A DNA stretch of 25,003 nucleotides from CAZNLL01 sp964573885 (GCA_964573885.1 CAZNLL010000047.1:1-25003), one strand, 5' to 3'; counted from the first letter of the stretch, positions 7,014 to 14,762 are shown. Numbers and translations: made by a program. Notes: generated by a model not told the origin, from the letters alone.

Positions 7014-7322
7014 ATGGAGAACGCCTATCTTTTCAGCTTTCTTCCACCGGACAGGGCCGAAGCATTACTGGCAAAATATTTCTTGGACCTGGAGGCGAAG
7101 TCCCAACAGCTGACCACGTTCTTGAGTGAAAACAATATGGCCGGAATCCGTCAAACGGCCCATTCACTCAAAGGTTCGGGCAAGTCATATGGCTTTGATT
7201 ATGTGACCGAGCTGGGCACCAAGTTGAGCGCCTTTGCCAAAGAGGAAAACCACGGTGCCCTGGGAAATCTCATCCGGGAATTCCGGGAATGGCTCAGAGG
7301 CCATGCCCCGGACCTTTCCTGA
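7014..7322 (+). CDS. HPt domain phosphotransfer protein
   Basis: This 102-aa protein is a single histidine-phosphotransfer domain, which relays phosphate between response-regulator receivers and hybrid kinases in the cytoplasm. The diagnostic motif is TAHSLKGSGKSYGF with phospho-accepting His50, followed by a second helix (YVTELGTKLSAFAKEE), as in the four-helix HPt bundle. Length is typical for a free-standing HPt. No kinase or receiver gene is adjacent, so it is an orphan whose partners are elsewhere. The ATG at 7014 follows CAGGAAA. Upstream are a sigma-54-type promoter and a 43-nt hairpin, which points to control by an enhancer-binding activator. Downstream, 69 bp separate it from the convergent methyltransferase. 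Confidence 0.87.
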   Translation: MENAYLFSFLPPDRAEALLAKYFLDLEAKSQQLTTFLSENNMAGIRQTAHSLKGSGKSYGFDYVTELGTKLSAFAKEENHGALGNLIREFREWLRGHAPDLS

Positions 7323-7391
7323 TCTTTGGATCTTTACCTTCCGGGAGACCGATCTTTTGTCCGGCAAATCCCCCTTGTGTTGGGGTGGGGA

Positions 7392-8330
7392 TCACCGGGC
7401 CGCCTTAATAAAGCAACTGCGGACAAGTTCATAGTGATTCCGGTGGTTCCGGAGCCTCCACCATATTGAACCCCTTCTCTCAATCCTCCAGGGAGGAAAG
7501 ACCTCTCCGCCGGCCCCGGTCAATAAGGAGGAGATATTATGAAGCCCTTCTCCGGGGTAAGGGCCCCCCTGGGTGCCCCCGAGCCAGTGCTCCTGGGGGG
7601 TGACAGCGGAGGACCAGGAAAAGGGGTCGGAAAAGAGGAACTGGCTGTGCCGGTTCCTGGAGACCCGGGAAACCTCTTTGAGGTGGGCCAGGGGTCTGGG
7701 TATCTTGTCCACCAGGTTCAGGGAGGAAACGGAGTGAAAGGTGTTGGAGGCAAAGGGCAGGGCCTGGGCGTCCGCCAGGATGAATTCAACCGGGGCCTGG
7801 GTCCACCTGGCGGGCAGGTTTACGGTCCTGTGCTCCATGAGCAGTCCTTCTTCAGGAAGGGAAAAGCCCGATGCTCCGGTCTCCATGAGGTGTCTGGCCG
7901 TACTTGCAAAGGAAAAGGAGGTATCGATGCCTATCACAAAATCGGCCCTTTCACTCATTTCAAAGGCAAATCGACCCACGGCACAACCCGCGTCCAGGGC
8001 CAGACCGCCTATGGGGTCCATGAGGCCCGACCATTGATCATAGGCCCCTGTGGCCTCTATGTCTCCCATGAGGTCTCCGTAATGGCTCCAGAGGTAGGAG
8101 GCAAGGAGTGAACCCTCTTCATAGCGGGAATCCTTCGGGCCATGTCGCTCAGGCCCGGGCAGGAGGCATGCCAGGGACCGGTCCACGGGATAGGTCGCCC
8201 CACATGAGGGACAGGCCAGTAAGCCTGAGAGAATTTCCTCCCCTTCGGTTTTTTCCGCCTCGCAGGACAGTCTGATTTCCTGAGGCAGGCAGGCAGGGCA
8301 GATCAGGATATCGAGGAGCGGTCGCTTCAT
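7392..8330 (-). CDS. Class I SAM-dependent methyltransferase with N-terminal Trm112-like zinc ribbon
   Basis: This 312-aa protein starts with a Trm112-like zinc ribbon: CPAC at residues 11-14 and CPSC at 40-43, in the setting ILICPACLPQEIRL and LLACPSCGATYPV. A Rossmann methyltransferase domain follows, with SAM motif I LDAGCAVGR (112-120), the acidic end of beta-2 at VIGIDTS and a DAQALPFASNTFHSV motif. This is the layout of small-molecule and lipid methyltransferases rather than rRNA enzymes. Its ATG overlaps the stop of the radical SAM gene (ATGA, 8330-8327), so the two are translationally coupled and probably act in one pathway. The methyl acceptor is unknown. The last 60 residues lack recognisable motifs. 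Confidence 0.85.
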   Translation of the reverse strand: MKRPLLDILICPACLPQEIRLSCEAEKTEGEEILSGLLACPSCGATYPVDRSLACLLPGPERHGPKDSRYEEGSLLASYLWSHYGDLMGDIEATGAYDQWSGLMDPIGGLALDAGCAVGRFAFEMSERADFVIGIDTSFSFASTARHLMETGASGFSLPEEGLLMEHRTVNLPARWTQAPVEFILADAQALPFASNTFHSVSSLNLVDKIPRPLAHLKEVSRVSRNRHSQFLFSDPFSWSSAVTPQEHWLGGTQGGPYPGEGLHNISSLLTGAGGEVFPPWRIERRGSIWWRLRNHRNHYELVRSCFIKAAR

Positions 8331-10387
8331 CGGGACCCCTGATTTCTCATCCCTTCCGGATCCTGGATTTGACCGGGACCGATGAGCCGGCTTTCCGCCA
8401 AGACCTCAAGGGCCTGTGTACAGGAGCGGAGGAAGGCCTCATAATCTCTGTCCTCGCCATATCGGGGGTAGAGGACCCTGCAGATGGCCTGGATATCTCT
8501 CTCCCCGTTACAGAGTTCAAGAAAATCCCGTGTAAAGGGGTTTATTTCCCTCACATCCAGAAGGTCATGATCATGCCGGAAAAGGAGCAGGCTTTTTTGA
8601 GCCCCATAATACCTGTTGAACCGGCCCGCCTTTAGATCGCCAATGATGGCGGGCACAGGAAAGTCAAAGGATTCAATGATCATGCCTTCCCTTGCCGCGG
8701 GCCTGAGGTCTTGTATGCGATGAAGATCAATATGAAAGTTGCTTTCCCCGGATGAGAACCGGCCGGTCTCCAGGGCGGCCTTTTCATACCTCAGGATGTC
8801 AGGGAGGTAGGGCCTGGCAAGTTCCCCGTCCCCGCCCAGCAGGAAGAAGGCGAATTCCGTAAAATAGAGATAACAGTCCTGGGGACTCTGATCCGGTTCT
8901 TCCCTGTGGAGACGGTCCTGGAGCCACCTGAGCCAGTGTAAAAAGAGGTCAGAGACGGGCTCACCCCGCTCCAGGCTCAAGAGGAGGAAGCTCTTGGGAT
9001 AGAGCTGGACCATGAGGGGGAAATGGGTCGCCAGGAGTTTGAGTTCCGTGAGGGAACGGCCCGGGCAGGGAAGGTTGTAGAAGCTGCTGTAGATGAGGGG
9101 ATCCGAATCAATCAGGGCCTCATCGGCCTTGAGCCGTTTGCCCCCGTCAAATTCGAGGCCCAGGGCGAAGTAGGTGTCGACTTCCCGGACAAGACGGCTG
9201 CCGTATCGGCTGTGGAGGTCTGTCCCGGGCAGGACCGTGGGCATTTGTATCAAGGGGTTGTTATTCCCCACAATACCGGTCCTTAAGGCCATAGCCAGGG
9301 TTTCATCAATATCGGACCTTTCCTCCTCGGGAAATCCGATGACAAAGCTCAGTGTGGGGATAATGCCCTGATCGGCTGTTTCCACAACCCGCTGGTACAG
9401 GATCTGGTGGTCAATATTCTTTCGGATAAAGGAAAGGGTCCGCTTTGATCCCGAATCAATGCCGTAACACATGGACTCGCAACCCGCCTCCCTCATTAAG
9501 GCGAGCAAGGGGGCGTCAACGCTGTCGAGCCTGGAAATACAATACCAGGGAAGGGTGTTCAGCCCCTCTTTGATGACCCGGGTGCAGAAGGCCTCCACAA
9601 ATGTCCTGCTTGCGGTGAACTGGTCATAGGCCAGGAGAAAACACTCGGCCCCGAAATGGGTATGAAGGTTCTTCATCTCCTCCACCAGACGGGCCACGGA
9701 AAAGGTCCGGCACCTGCGTCTCCACAAGATCGATTCAGAGCAGTAGATGCAGCGATGGGGGCAACCTCTCCCTACATCGAGTATGGCAATGCTCCTGGGA
9801 AGTTCACAGGCGGCCCGGTACTCCTCAAAGGGAGGGGCGAACCCGTAATCCGGCAGGGACAGGTCATCCAGGCTGGAGATCAGGTCGCGATCCTTGTTGC
9901 GAATTATTTCTGCTCCGTGACGGTAAGTGACCCCGTCAATGCCACCAGAATCCCTGCCCGCCGCGTAGGCCGCCACCAGCTCCTGAAAGGTGATTTCCCC
10001 TTCCCCCCGGACCACGGCGTCCACAAAGGGATATCGTTTCAAGGTGATCTGGTCCAAAAAGGAGGCATTGTGCCCCCCTATAACAATCTTGACTCCGGGA
10101 TTGGAGGCCTTTATTTTGTGGCTGATCTGAATCACCGCAGGATAGGTGGTGCATTGAGTGGAAAAGGCGACCAGATCCGGAGATGCTTCCATGATCTGTC
10201 GGGCACAATCCCTGTAAATCTCTTTTCCCATGGCAAGCCTTTCTTGCCGAAGGGCCAGGACAAAATCCATGAGGATCACCTGGTGAGGGGAATCCTTTAA
10301 GGCCGTGGCCAGGTTGATAAGGCCCAAGGGGGGCAGATTATACATGGTGCTCAGATAAAAGGGGGGAAATACCAGGACAATTCTCAT
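8327..10387 (-). CDS. B12-binding radical SAM enzyme with C-terminal PqqD-like domain
   Basis: This 686-aa enzyme has three parts. Residues 1-140 form a cobalamin-binding fold (MRIVLVFPPFYLS, LPPLGLINLATALK, VKIVIGGHNASF, DAVVRGEGE). Residues about 195-430 are a radical SAM core with the cluster motif CPHRCIYC (Cys209, 213, 216). After a helical region, residues about 610-675 (EINPFTRDFLELCNGERD and the following helices) resemble PqqD, a fold that binds leader peptides in RiPP pathways. The start at 10387 is preferred because the open frame upstream runs through the promoter, and MRIVLVFPP is the normal beginning of this fold. The ribosome site is weak. The ATGA overlap with the methyltransferase implies joint function. 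No precursor peptide was seen. Alternatives are lipid, cofactor or RNA modification. Confidence 0.87.
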   Translation of the reverse strand: MRIVLVFPPFYLSTMYNLPPLGLINLATALKDSPHQVILMDFVLALRQERLAMGKEIYRDCARQIMEASPDLVAFSTQCTTYPAVIQISHKIKASNPGVKIVIGGHNASFLDQITLKRYPFVDAVVRGEGEITFQELVAAYAAGRDSGGIDGVTYRHGAEIIRNKDRDLISSLDDLSLPDYGFAPPFEEYRAACELPRSIAILDVGRGCPHRCIYCSESILWRRRCRTFSVARLVEEMKNLHTHFGAECFLLAYDQFTASRTFVEAFCTRVIKEGLNTLPWYCISRLDSVDAPLLALMREAGCESMCYGIDSGSKRTLSFIRKNIDHQILYQRVVETADQGIIPTLSFVIGFPEEERSDIDETLAMALRTGIVGNNNPLIQMPTVLPGTDLHSRYGSRLVREVDTYFALGLEFDGGKRLKADEALIDSDPLIYSSFYNLPCPGRSLTELKLLATHFPLMVQLYPKSFLLLSLERGEPVSDLFLHWLRWLQDRLHREEPDQSPQDCYLYFTEFAFFLLGGDGELARPYLPDILRYEKAALETGRFSSGESNFHIDLHRIQDLRPAAREGMIIESFDFPVPAIIGDLKAGRFNRYYGAQKSLLLFRHDHDLLDVREINPFTRDFLELCNGERDIQAICRVLYPRYGEDRDYEAFLRSCTQALEVLAESRLIGPGQIQDPEGMRNQGSR

Positions 10388-10478
10388 GGGTGCATCTCTT
10401 TGTCTCACTCCTGGGGGAAGCCCGGATCCGGGGTAAATGGAAAATACACAGCCAGAGACAGGTAAACGAGAGAGATAA

Positions 10479-10507
10479 AGTATATCCGCAGGGTGGCGTG
10501 AAGTCAA
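10479..10507 (-). promoter_or_regulatory. Sigma-70-type promoter of the radical SAM operon
   Basis: On the minus strand TTGACT (10507-10502), a 17-bp spacer and TATACT (10484-10479) differ from consensus at one position each. Predicted transcription starts near 10472, giving an 85-nt leader. This also rules out the longer start codon of the radical SAM gene. Confidence 0.65.
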
Positions 10508-10552
10508 TTACAGGTCTCCCGTCCCTGATCCACCATCAAGATGTCATCTGCC

Positions 10553-10667
10553 ATTCGACAGGCTCATGGCCCTGAGCAAAGTCGAAGGGCTGCGTTGCCT
10601 TCGGTCGCTTCTCTCGTTCGACCTGGAGGCTCTCGACAGGCTTGCGGCGTATTGTTTATACGCCGCA
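10553..10667. repeat. REP-like inverted-repeat cluster
   Basis: The left part (10555-10590) has the form TTCGACAGGCTCA-loop-TGAGCAAAGTCGAA, a very common extragenic palindrome type in bacteria. A second partial copy (TTCGACC...TCGACAGGCTTG) follows. The right part is a perfect 10-bp hairpin, TGCGGCGTAT (10643-10652) and ATACGCCGCA (10658-10667), with a 5-nt loop. It could block transcription in either direction. Confidence 0.65.
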
Positions 10668-10836
10668 GTCGGCGGCTCCTCAGCGCCTTGCATCTAACAT
10701 CTTGCTGGTGCCCAGGGGTTGGCCAAAATCATTTATTATCATTGCTTGTAGAGAATTTTGATGGTGGATTTAGGTTCCGTCCTGTTCTACACTGCAGGGT
10801 GGCCCTTAACCCTTACCTTGATCAAGGAGAAAGCCC

Positions 10837-11364
10837 ATGGATCTTCGCATATTTCAGGACATGGAGGCCCGGGAGCTTCGAAAATATATCGAGTTCCTCC
10901 TCTGGCATTATCGGGTGATGGACGCCTTCTGGTTCATTTACGTGACCAAGCGCTTTGACCAGCCCACCGCGGAGCGCCTCAATGAACAGGTCTGGGGGCG
11001 GGTGGCGGAGATAGGGGCCGAAGATTTGATCACCCGCTTTCAGATCCGTGAAAAGGGGGTAAAGGGGTTCTTGGAGGCCCTCAAGTTCTGGCCCTGGTGT
11101 ATCCTGGTGGGATATGAGATTGAGGAGTCGCAAAAGGAGGCCGTCATCTCTGTGCCGTCCTGCCCCACACAAGAGGCGAGGCTGAACCGGGGGCTGTCCG
11201 AGTATGACTGCAAGGAAATGCACCGTTCTGAATTTACACGATTCGCACATGCCGTAGACGAGCGCATCCAGGTGAAGTGTCTCTTTGCACCCCCTGACCC
11301 CCATCCCGATGATGTGTTCTGCCGTTGGCGATTCACCCTTCAAGGGGACTCCGAGCCAACATAG
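10837..11364 (+). CDS. DUF6125-like protein
   Basis: This is a 175-aa soluble protein. The N-terminal half is helical with several aromatic residues (FLLWHYRVMDAFWFIYVTKR). The C-terminal half has the conserved pattern of DUF6125 and the related L-2-amino-thiazoline-4-carboxylate hydrolase-like group: VPSCPTQEARLNRG, a Cys in YDCKEMH, then VKCLFAPPDPHPDD and a terminal CRWRF strand. The family assignment is from memory of these motifs, and no biochemical role is established. The ATG at 10837 has a good AAGGAG at 9 nt. It is divergent from the radical SAM operon and separated from the porin by a 13-bp terminator hairpin. Functional linkage to either neighbour is not evident. Confidence 0.7.
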   Translation: MDLRIFQDMEARELRKYIEFLLWHYRVMDAFWFIYVTKRFDQPTAERLNEQVWGRVAEIGAEDLITRFQIREKGVKGFLEALKFWPWCILVGYEIEESQKEAVISVPSCPTQEARLNRGLSEYDCKEMHRSEFTRFAHAVDERIQVKCLFAPPDPHPDDVFCRWRFTLQGDSEPT

Positions 11365-11366
11365 AA

Positions 11367-11396
11367 GGGCCCGGCCTTTAAGCAAAGGCCGGGCCC
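11367..11396. terminator. Bidirectional terminator between convergent genes
   Basis: A perfect 13-bp stem, GGGCCCGGCCTTT (11367-11379) and AAAGGCCGGGCCC (11384-11396), with a 4-nt loop lies between the DUF6125-like gene and the porin. The T/A residues are inside the stem rather than a long external U-run, yet the strength and position favour termination of both genes. Confidence 0.8.
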
Positions 11397-11448
11397 TGGA
11401 GAATGGGAACCGGTCCGTGGACCGAAAAAGGCCACGGTCGGGAATGCA

Positions 11449-12801
11449 TTACCACTTGAGTTTGAGATCCACCTGAAGAAGCTTCTGCTTCTGGACCGCT
11501 GTCCCCGGGGCAACCCGGATGGGCTTGCTCCGGTAATAGTCCAGGCCAAGCGCTACATTCTTGGCAAGGCCGAACTTGAACTCCATCTCACTGCCCTTTA
11601 CGTTGGTTTCACCGTTGTAGAAATCGCTGTCAGGCAGGGCGTCGGGCCAGGCGTCCCGTTCAAGGTGCCTGTAGCTGTATTTGGCCTGCCATTGACCGAA
11701 TTTCTTGACCTTTTTATCACCGAATTTGATACCCAGAAGATAACCCATGTCATCTGTGTACCCGTCATTATCCAGGTCCTCGTCCGCATCGGATTTGACG
11801 ATCTGGCCGAAGAGGGCCACGAAGGGAATGGGCCAATCCTTATTAAGGAGGAATCCCAGTTCGGCGTCGCCGGCCAGGGAATCGTAGTCGTAGAAGAGAT
11901 TCCCTGCCGCATTGGTGCTGTTGGTCCCGGCGCTGTAAGCGAGCGGGGGATTGCCCGCCAGGTGGTGGAAGCTGTACCAGGCCCCCGCCGCTTTCAGGTA
12001 CACGTGTTTGTTGATCTTCCATGTGACGCCGGGCTGGACCAGGAAGAGAAAAGGATCCTGGGCCGTATTCCTCTGGTCTTCATCCAGGATAAAAAAGGCG
12101 GGGGTGATCCAGCCGCTCAGGTTGGACATGAGCTTGCGTTTATATTTGGCCGCCGCCCCGTCGGGCCGGATATCGCCGTCCCAGAGGAGGTCCTTGGGCT
12201 GCCACAAGGGGTTTTTGAATTTGCCTCCCTCGATAAAGAGGTTCTTCATGGGGGTCCATTTGGCATAGGCGTAATCAAGCCTGGCGTCCCCGGTTTCAAA
12301 GGTGTTGCGCAGGGTCTGGTTGGTGGATCGGGGATCGGTCCCGCCCGAGGCCAGGCCGAAGCCTGCTTCCCATTGATCCGTGACATCGGCCACCACCCCT
12401 ACACGCCACCTGATCCGTTCCCGGCTCCTGTGGGGGTTGCCGCTGTTTTCCGTTTCCTGGCCCTGATAGCGGAGCCTGAAATCCCCCTTGACCTTGATCT
12501 TGTTGACCCACTTGGGGATCTCCAGGCTGGCCTTCTTGGTTTCCTTTTGGGCCACCTCTTTGGCCGTTTCTTTGGCGGCCTCTTTGGCTGCTTCCTGGGC
12601 CACGTCTTTTACGGCCTTTTCTTGGCGGATGCCCTCTTTTTGGATTTCCTTTAAGATGTCCGTGGCATCCTTATGATTGAGGATGCCCTTTTCCACAAGC
12701 TTGTTGATCAGGACGTCAACCTCTCCGGCATAGGCCGGGGTCATGACGAAATGGATCAACAAGGCGCTCAAGATACAGAGGATAAATGTCATCCTTTTCA
12801 T
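11449..12801 (-). CDS. Outer-membrane porin, candidate phosphate-starvation porin
   Basis: This 450-aa precursor has a signal peptide (MKRMTFILCILSALLIHFVM, cleavage after AYA at about residue 25). Residues about 26-95 form a helical, probably coiled-coil segment with alanine/lysine/glutamate repeats (AAKEAAKETAKEVAQKET). This segment may form a trimer stalk or bind peptidoglycan. The remainder is a beta-barrel with alternating strands and a C-terminal aromatic residue (LKLKW), the usual outer-membrane assembly signal. It resembles the putative porin (Porin_5-like) and OprO/OprP-like groups. The ATG follows AAGGAG. A Pho-like promoter lies about 230 bp upstream and phoU precedes it, so uptake of phosphate or polyphosphate across the outer membrane is the best guess. 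Substrate selectivity is not shown by the sequence. Confidence 0.85.
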   Translation of the reverse strand: MKRMTFILCILSALLIHFVMTPAYAGEVDVLINKLVEKGILNHKDATDILKEIQKEGIRQEKAVKDVAQEAAKEAAKETAKEVAQKETKKASLEIPKWVNKIKVKGDFRLRYQGQETENSGNPHRSRERIRWRVGVVADVTDQWEAGFGLASGGTDPRSTNQTLRNTFETGDARLDYAYAKWTPMKNLFIEGGKFKNPLWQPKDLLWDGDIRPDGAAAKYKRKLMSNLSGWITPAFFILDEDQRNTAQDPFLFLVQPGVTWKINKHVYLKAAGAWYSFHHLAGNPPLAYSAGTNSTNAAGNLFYDYDSLAGDAELGFLLNKDWPIPFVALFGQIVKSDADEDLDNDGYTDDMGYLLGIKFGDKKVKKFGQWQAKYSYRHLERDAWPDALPDSDFYNGETNVKGSEMEFKFGLAKNVALGLDYYRSKPIRVAPGTAVQKQKLLQVDLKLKW

Positions 12802-13016
12802 ATTACTCTTTGCTCCTTTTTAAAGTGACTTCTGGGGTTTGACGCTAAACCGTTTCTCTTTCCTCCTAAGTGCTTCGATTCGCAAAAGGTGTGACATATT
12901 TTGCGCCTTTTCTTCAGGCTTTTTGCTCACGTATTTACGAATCGACAGAATGTATTGCCCGGTCCGCCTTACACCGCTCACCTCCTCTCCCGGGTGGGAT
13001 TGACATTATCCTGGGC

Positions 13017-13079
13017 ATTCTTGTTTCACCGTGTTAGTCGAAAATGATGAAAAGATTAGATTTTGGTTAGTGCTGGTTA
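13017..13079 (-). promoter_or_regulatory. Pho-box promoter of the porin
   Basis: Minus-strand repeats TAACC (13069-13065), TAATC (13058-13054) and TAACA (13036-13032) fall on an 11-bp grid with one position skipped. A further TAACC at 13079 is one base off. Nine nucleotides after the last repeat is AAGAAT (13022-13017), a 4-of-6 match to the -10 element. It is weaker than the pstS and phoB sites. Confidence 0.45.
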
Positions 13080-13100
13080 TGGAAGCAGAGGAGAGAGAAA

Positions 13101-13126
13101 CCCTGTGTGGGGAAACACCCCCAGGG
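13101..13126 (-). terminator. Possible terminator of the pst-phoU operon
   Basis: CCCTG/CAGGG encloses GGGG/CCCC with a small bulge. On the minus strand it is followed by the pyrimidine-rich TTTCTCTCTCC. It lies 93 bp after the phoU stop and just before the porin Pho box, which is where a terminator would be expected. Confidence 0.35.
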
Positions 13127-13218
13127 CACTCCTGCAGGCAAGGGATGGGTCGGAGAAAGCGGGCTCATCCGAGTCCGTTTGGATCCTTAAAGGGACGTAT
13201 TGAAGAGGGGAAAGGAAT

Positions 13219-13920
13219 CTACGTTTCCGAAGGCTCCGGGGCCGGCTCCTGATCCGGTATAAATGCATCCTTTCTGTGGCGGGAGATCTGGCCCTCGATC
13301 ATGTAGATGACTTCCTCGGCTATATTGGTGGCGTGATCGGCGATCCTTTCAAGGTGCCGGGATATAAGAAGGAGGTTGATGAGATACCCTACCCGGTCCG
13401 GTTGCCGACGAATGGCGTCCTTGACCTTGTCATAAATATCGCTGTCAAGCCGGTCCACCTCATCGTCCGCCACGCAGACTTTATAGGCCAGATCCGAATC
13501 CAGATTCACCATGGCGTCCAGGCTGTTTTTCAACATGGTTTCTGTTTTCTCCGCCATCACCGAATATTCAAAAGGGACCGAAACCGGCGGTCTCCGGGAG
13601 ATGTTGGCAACCCTCTGGGCAATGTTTACGGCCTCATCACCGATCCTTTCCAGGTCATTGTTGATCTTGATCATGGCGGCGATAAAGCGGAGGTCGACCG
13701 CCACGGGCTGGTGCAGGGCCAGGATCTTGAGGCATTCCTCCTCGACTTCCACTTCGGCCTGATCGATCTCGCGATCCGCTTCAATGATACTTTTTGCGAG
13801 GTCTCCATCCCTGTTCTCATGGGCTTTGATGGCCATGCGCACCCGTTCTTCCACCATGGCGCCCAGGGAAAGGATTCTCCGTTTCAACTGCTCCAGCTCT
13901 CTCTGGAAGTGCAATTTCAT
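13219..13920 (-). CDS. phoU: Phosphate signalling protein PhoU
   Basis: This 233-aa cytoplasmic protein consists of two three-helix bundles. Each carries the metal-binding motif of the family: NDLERIGDEAVNIAQR in the first half and RHLERIADHATNIAEEV in the second. PhoU links the PstSCAB transporter to the PhoR kinase and keeps the Pho response off when phosphate is plentiful. Length and motif spacing are normal. The last 20 residues (Asp/Glu/Pro-rich) are a variable tail. The ATG follows GGGAGGCAAGGGG and lies 28 bp after pstB, in the same operon. Confidence 0.95.
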   Translation of the reverse strand: MKLHFQRELEQLKRRILSLGAMVEERVRMAIKAHENRDGDLAKSIIEADREIDQAEVEVEEECLKILALHQPVAVDLRFIAAMIKINNDLERIGDEAVNIAQRVANISRRPPVSVPFEYSVMAEKTETMLKNSLDAMVNLDSDLAYKVCVADDEVDRLDSDIYDKVKDAIRRQPDRVGYLINLLLISRHLERIADHATNIAEEVIYMIEGQISRHRKDAFIPDQEPAPEPSET

Positions 13921-13948
13921 GGCCCCTTGCCTCCCTTTCTCTTCTTCC

Positions 13949-14710
13949 CTAGCCGAAACGGCCGGTGATATAGTCAGAGGTCTGTTTTAATGTTGGACGG
14001 GTAAAAAGGGTCTCCGTTTGGTCCACCTCGATGAGTTTGCCCAGGTAAAAAAAGGCGGTAATATCAGAGACCCGGGCCGCCTGCTGCATGTTGTGGGTGA
14101 CGATGATAATGGTGTAGGTTTCCTTGAGTTGATGGATGAGTTCCTCGATCTTCTGGGTGGCGATAGGGTCCAGGGCTGATGCGGGTTCATCCATGAGTAA
14201 GACCTCGGGCTCCACCGCCATGGCCCGGGCGATGCAGAGGCGCTGCTGCTGGCCCCCGGAAAGGCCTAATGCCGATTGGTGAAGTCTGTCTTTGACCTCA
14301 TCCCACAGGGCGCCCTGGCGGAGGCTGGTTTCCACCTGCTCTTCGATTCGGGCCTTGTTTCTCATGCCGTTTACCCGTAAGCCGTAGGCCACGTTCTCAA
14401 AAACCGTCTTGGGAAAGGGGTTGGGTTTTTGAAAGACCATGCCCACACGCCTCCGCAGGGATACCACGTCCACAGTGGGCTCGTAAATATTCTGGCTGTC
14501 CAGGAGGACCTTGCCTTCCACCCGGCTGGTGGGGATGAGGTCGTTCATCCGGTTCAGGCAGCGCAACAAGGTGCTTTTTCCACAGCCTGAGGGTCCGATA
14601 AGGGCGGTCACCTGGTTTGCGGGAAAATCAAGGGTGATATCATGGAGGGCTTGGAAGCTCCCGTAATAGAAATCCAGATGTTCTGATACCATTTTGTGTG
14701 ATTGATCCAT
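13949..14710 (-). CDS. pstB: Phosphate ABC transporter ATP-binding protein PstB
   Basis: This 253-aa ATPase powers phosphate import through PstA/PstC at the inner-membrane surface. Walker A is GPSGCGKST (residues 39-47), the signature is LSGGQQQR, Walker B is VLLMDEPASALD, and the switch His lies in IIIVTHNMQQA. The stretch VFQKPNPFPKTVFENVAYGLR is the PstB-specific Q-loop region. The ATG at 14710 is 52 bp after pstA. MVSEHLDFYYG six codons downstream is a possible alternative start. Confidence 0.96.
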   Translation of the reverse strand: MDQSHKMVSEHLDFYYGSFQALHDITLDFPANQVTALIGPSGCGKSTLLRCLNRMNDLIPTSRVEGKVLLDSQNIYEPTVDVVSLRRRVGMVFQKPNPFPKTVFENVAYGLRVNGMRNKARIEEQVETSLRQGALWDEVKDRLHQSALGLSGGQQQRLCIARAMAVEPEVLLMDEPASALDPIATQKIEELIHQLKETYTIIIVTHNMQQAARVSDITAFFYLGKLIEVDQTETLFTRPTLKQTSDYITGRFG

Positions 14711-14762
14711 GGCCTTTTCCCGAAGTACCTGATTGTGTTTTAAATACGTTCTTCCCGGCGGG

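Larger units (their letters stand above)
10388..10836. other. Intergenic region with promoter and REP-like repeats
   Basis: This 449-bp gap between divergent genes carries the minus-strand promoter at 10479-10507 and a cluster of inverted repeats at 10553-10667. The remaining 170 bp before the DUF6125-like gene hold no clear promoter consensus. I searched both strands for a short peptide gene with a ribosome site and saw none. Confidence 0.5.
12802..13218. other. Intergenic region phoU-porin: terminator, Pho box, long leader
   Basis: This 417-bp gap contains a candidate phoU terminator (13101-13126), the Pho-like repeats and -10 (13017-13079), and a transcribed leader of about 210 nt. The leader includes an inverted repeat, TCGATTCG/CGAATCGA (12945-12938 and 12882-12875). 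It also includes a 53-codon open frame (12981-12820, GTG start placed inside its own AGGAGG) that ends 18 bp before the porin start codon. I do not call that frame a gene because its start has no proper spacing. Confidence 0.5.

Noticed and set aside
9656..10300. 214-codon open frame on the plus strand, opposite the radical SAM gene
   Set aside because: Shadow of a well-supported enzyme. Its composition is unlike neighbouring proteins.
11665..12654. 329-codon open frame on the plus strand, opposite the porin
   Set aside because: Its repetitive hydrophobic end is the mirror of the porin's Ala/Lys/Glu repeat. There is no independent support.
12890..12910. CRP-like half site TGTGACA upstream of the porin
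   Set aside because: Only one half of the expected TGTGA-N6-TCACA palindrome is present. The matching TCACA is missing.
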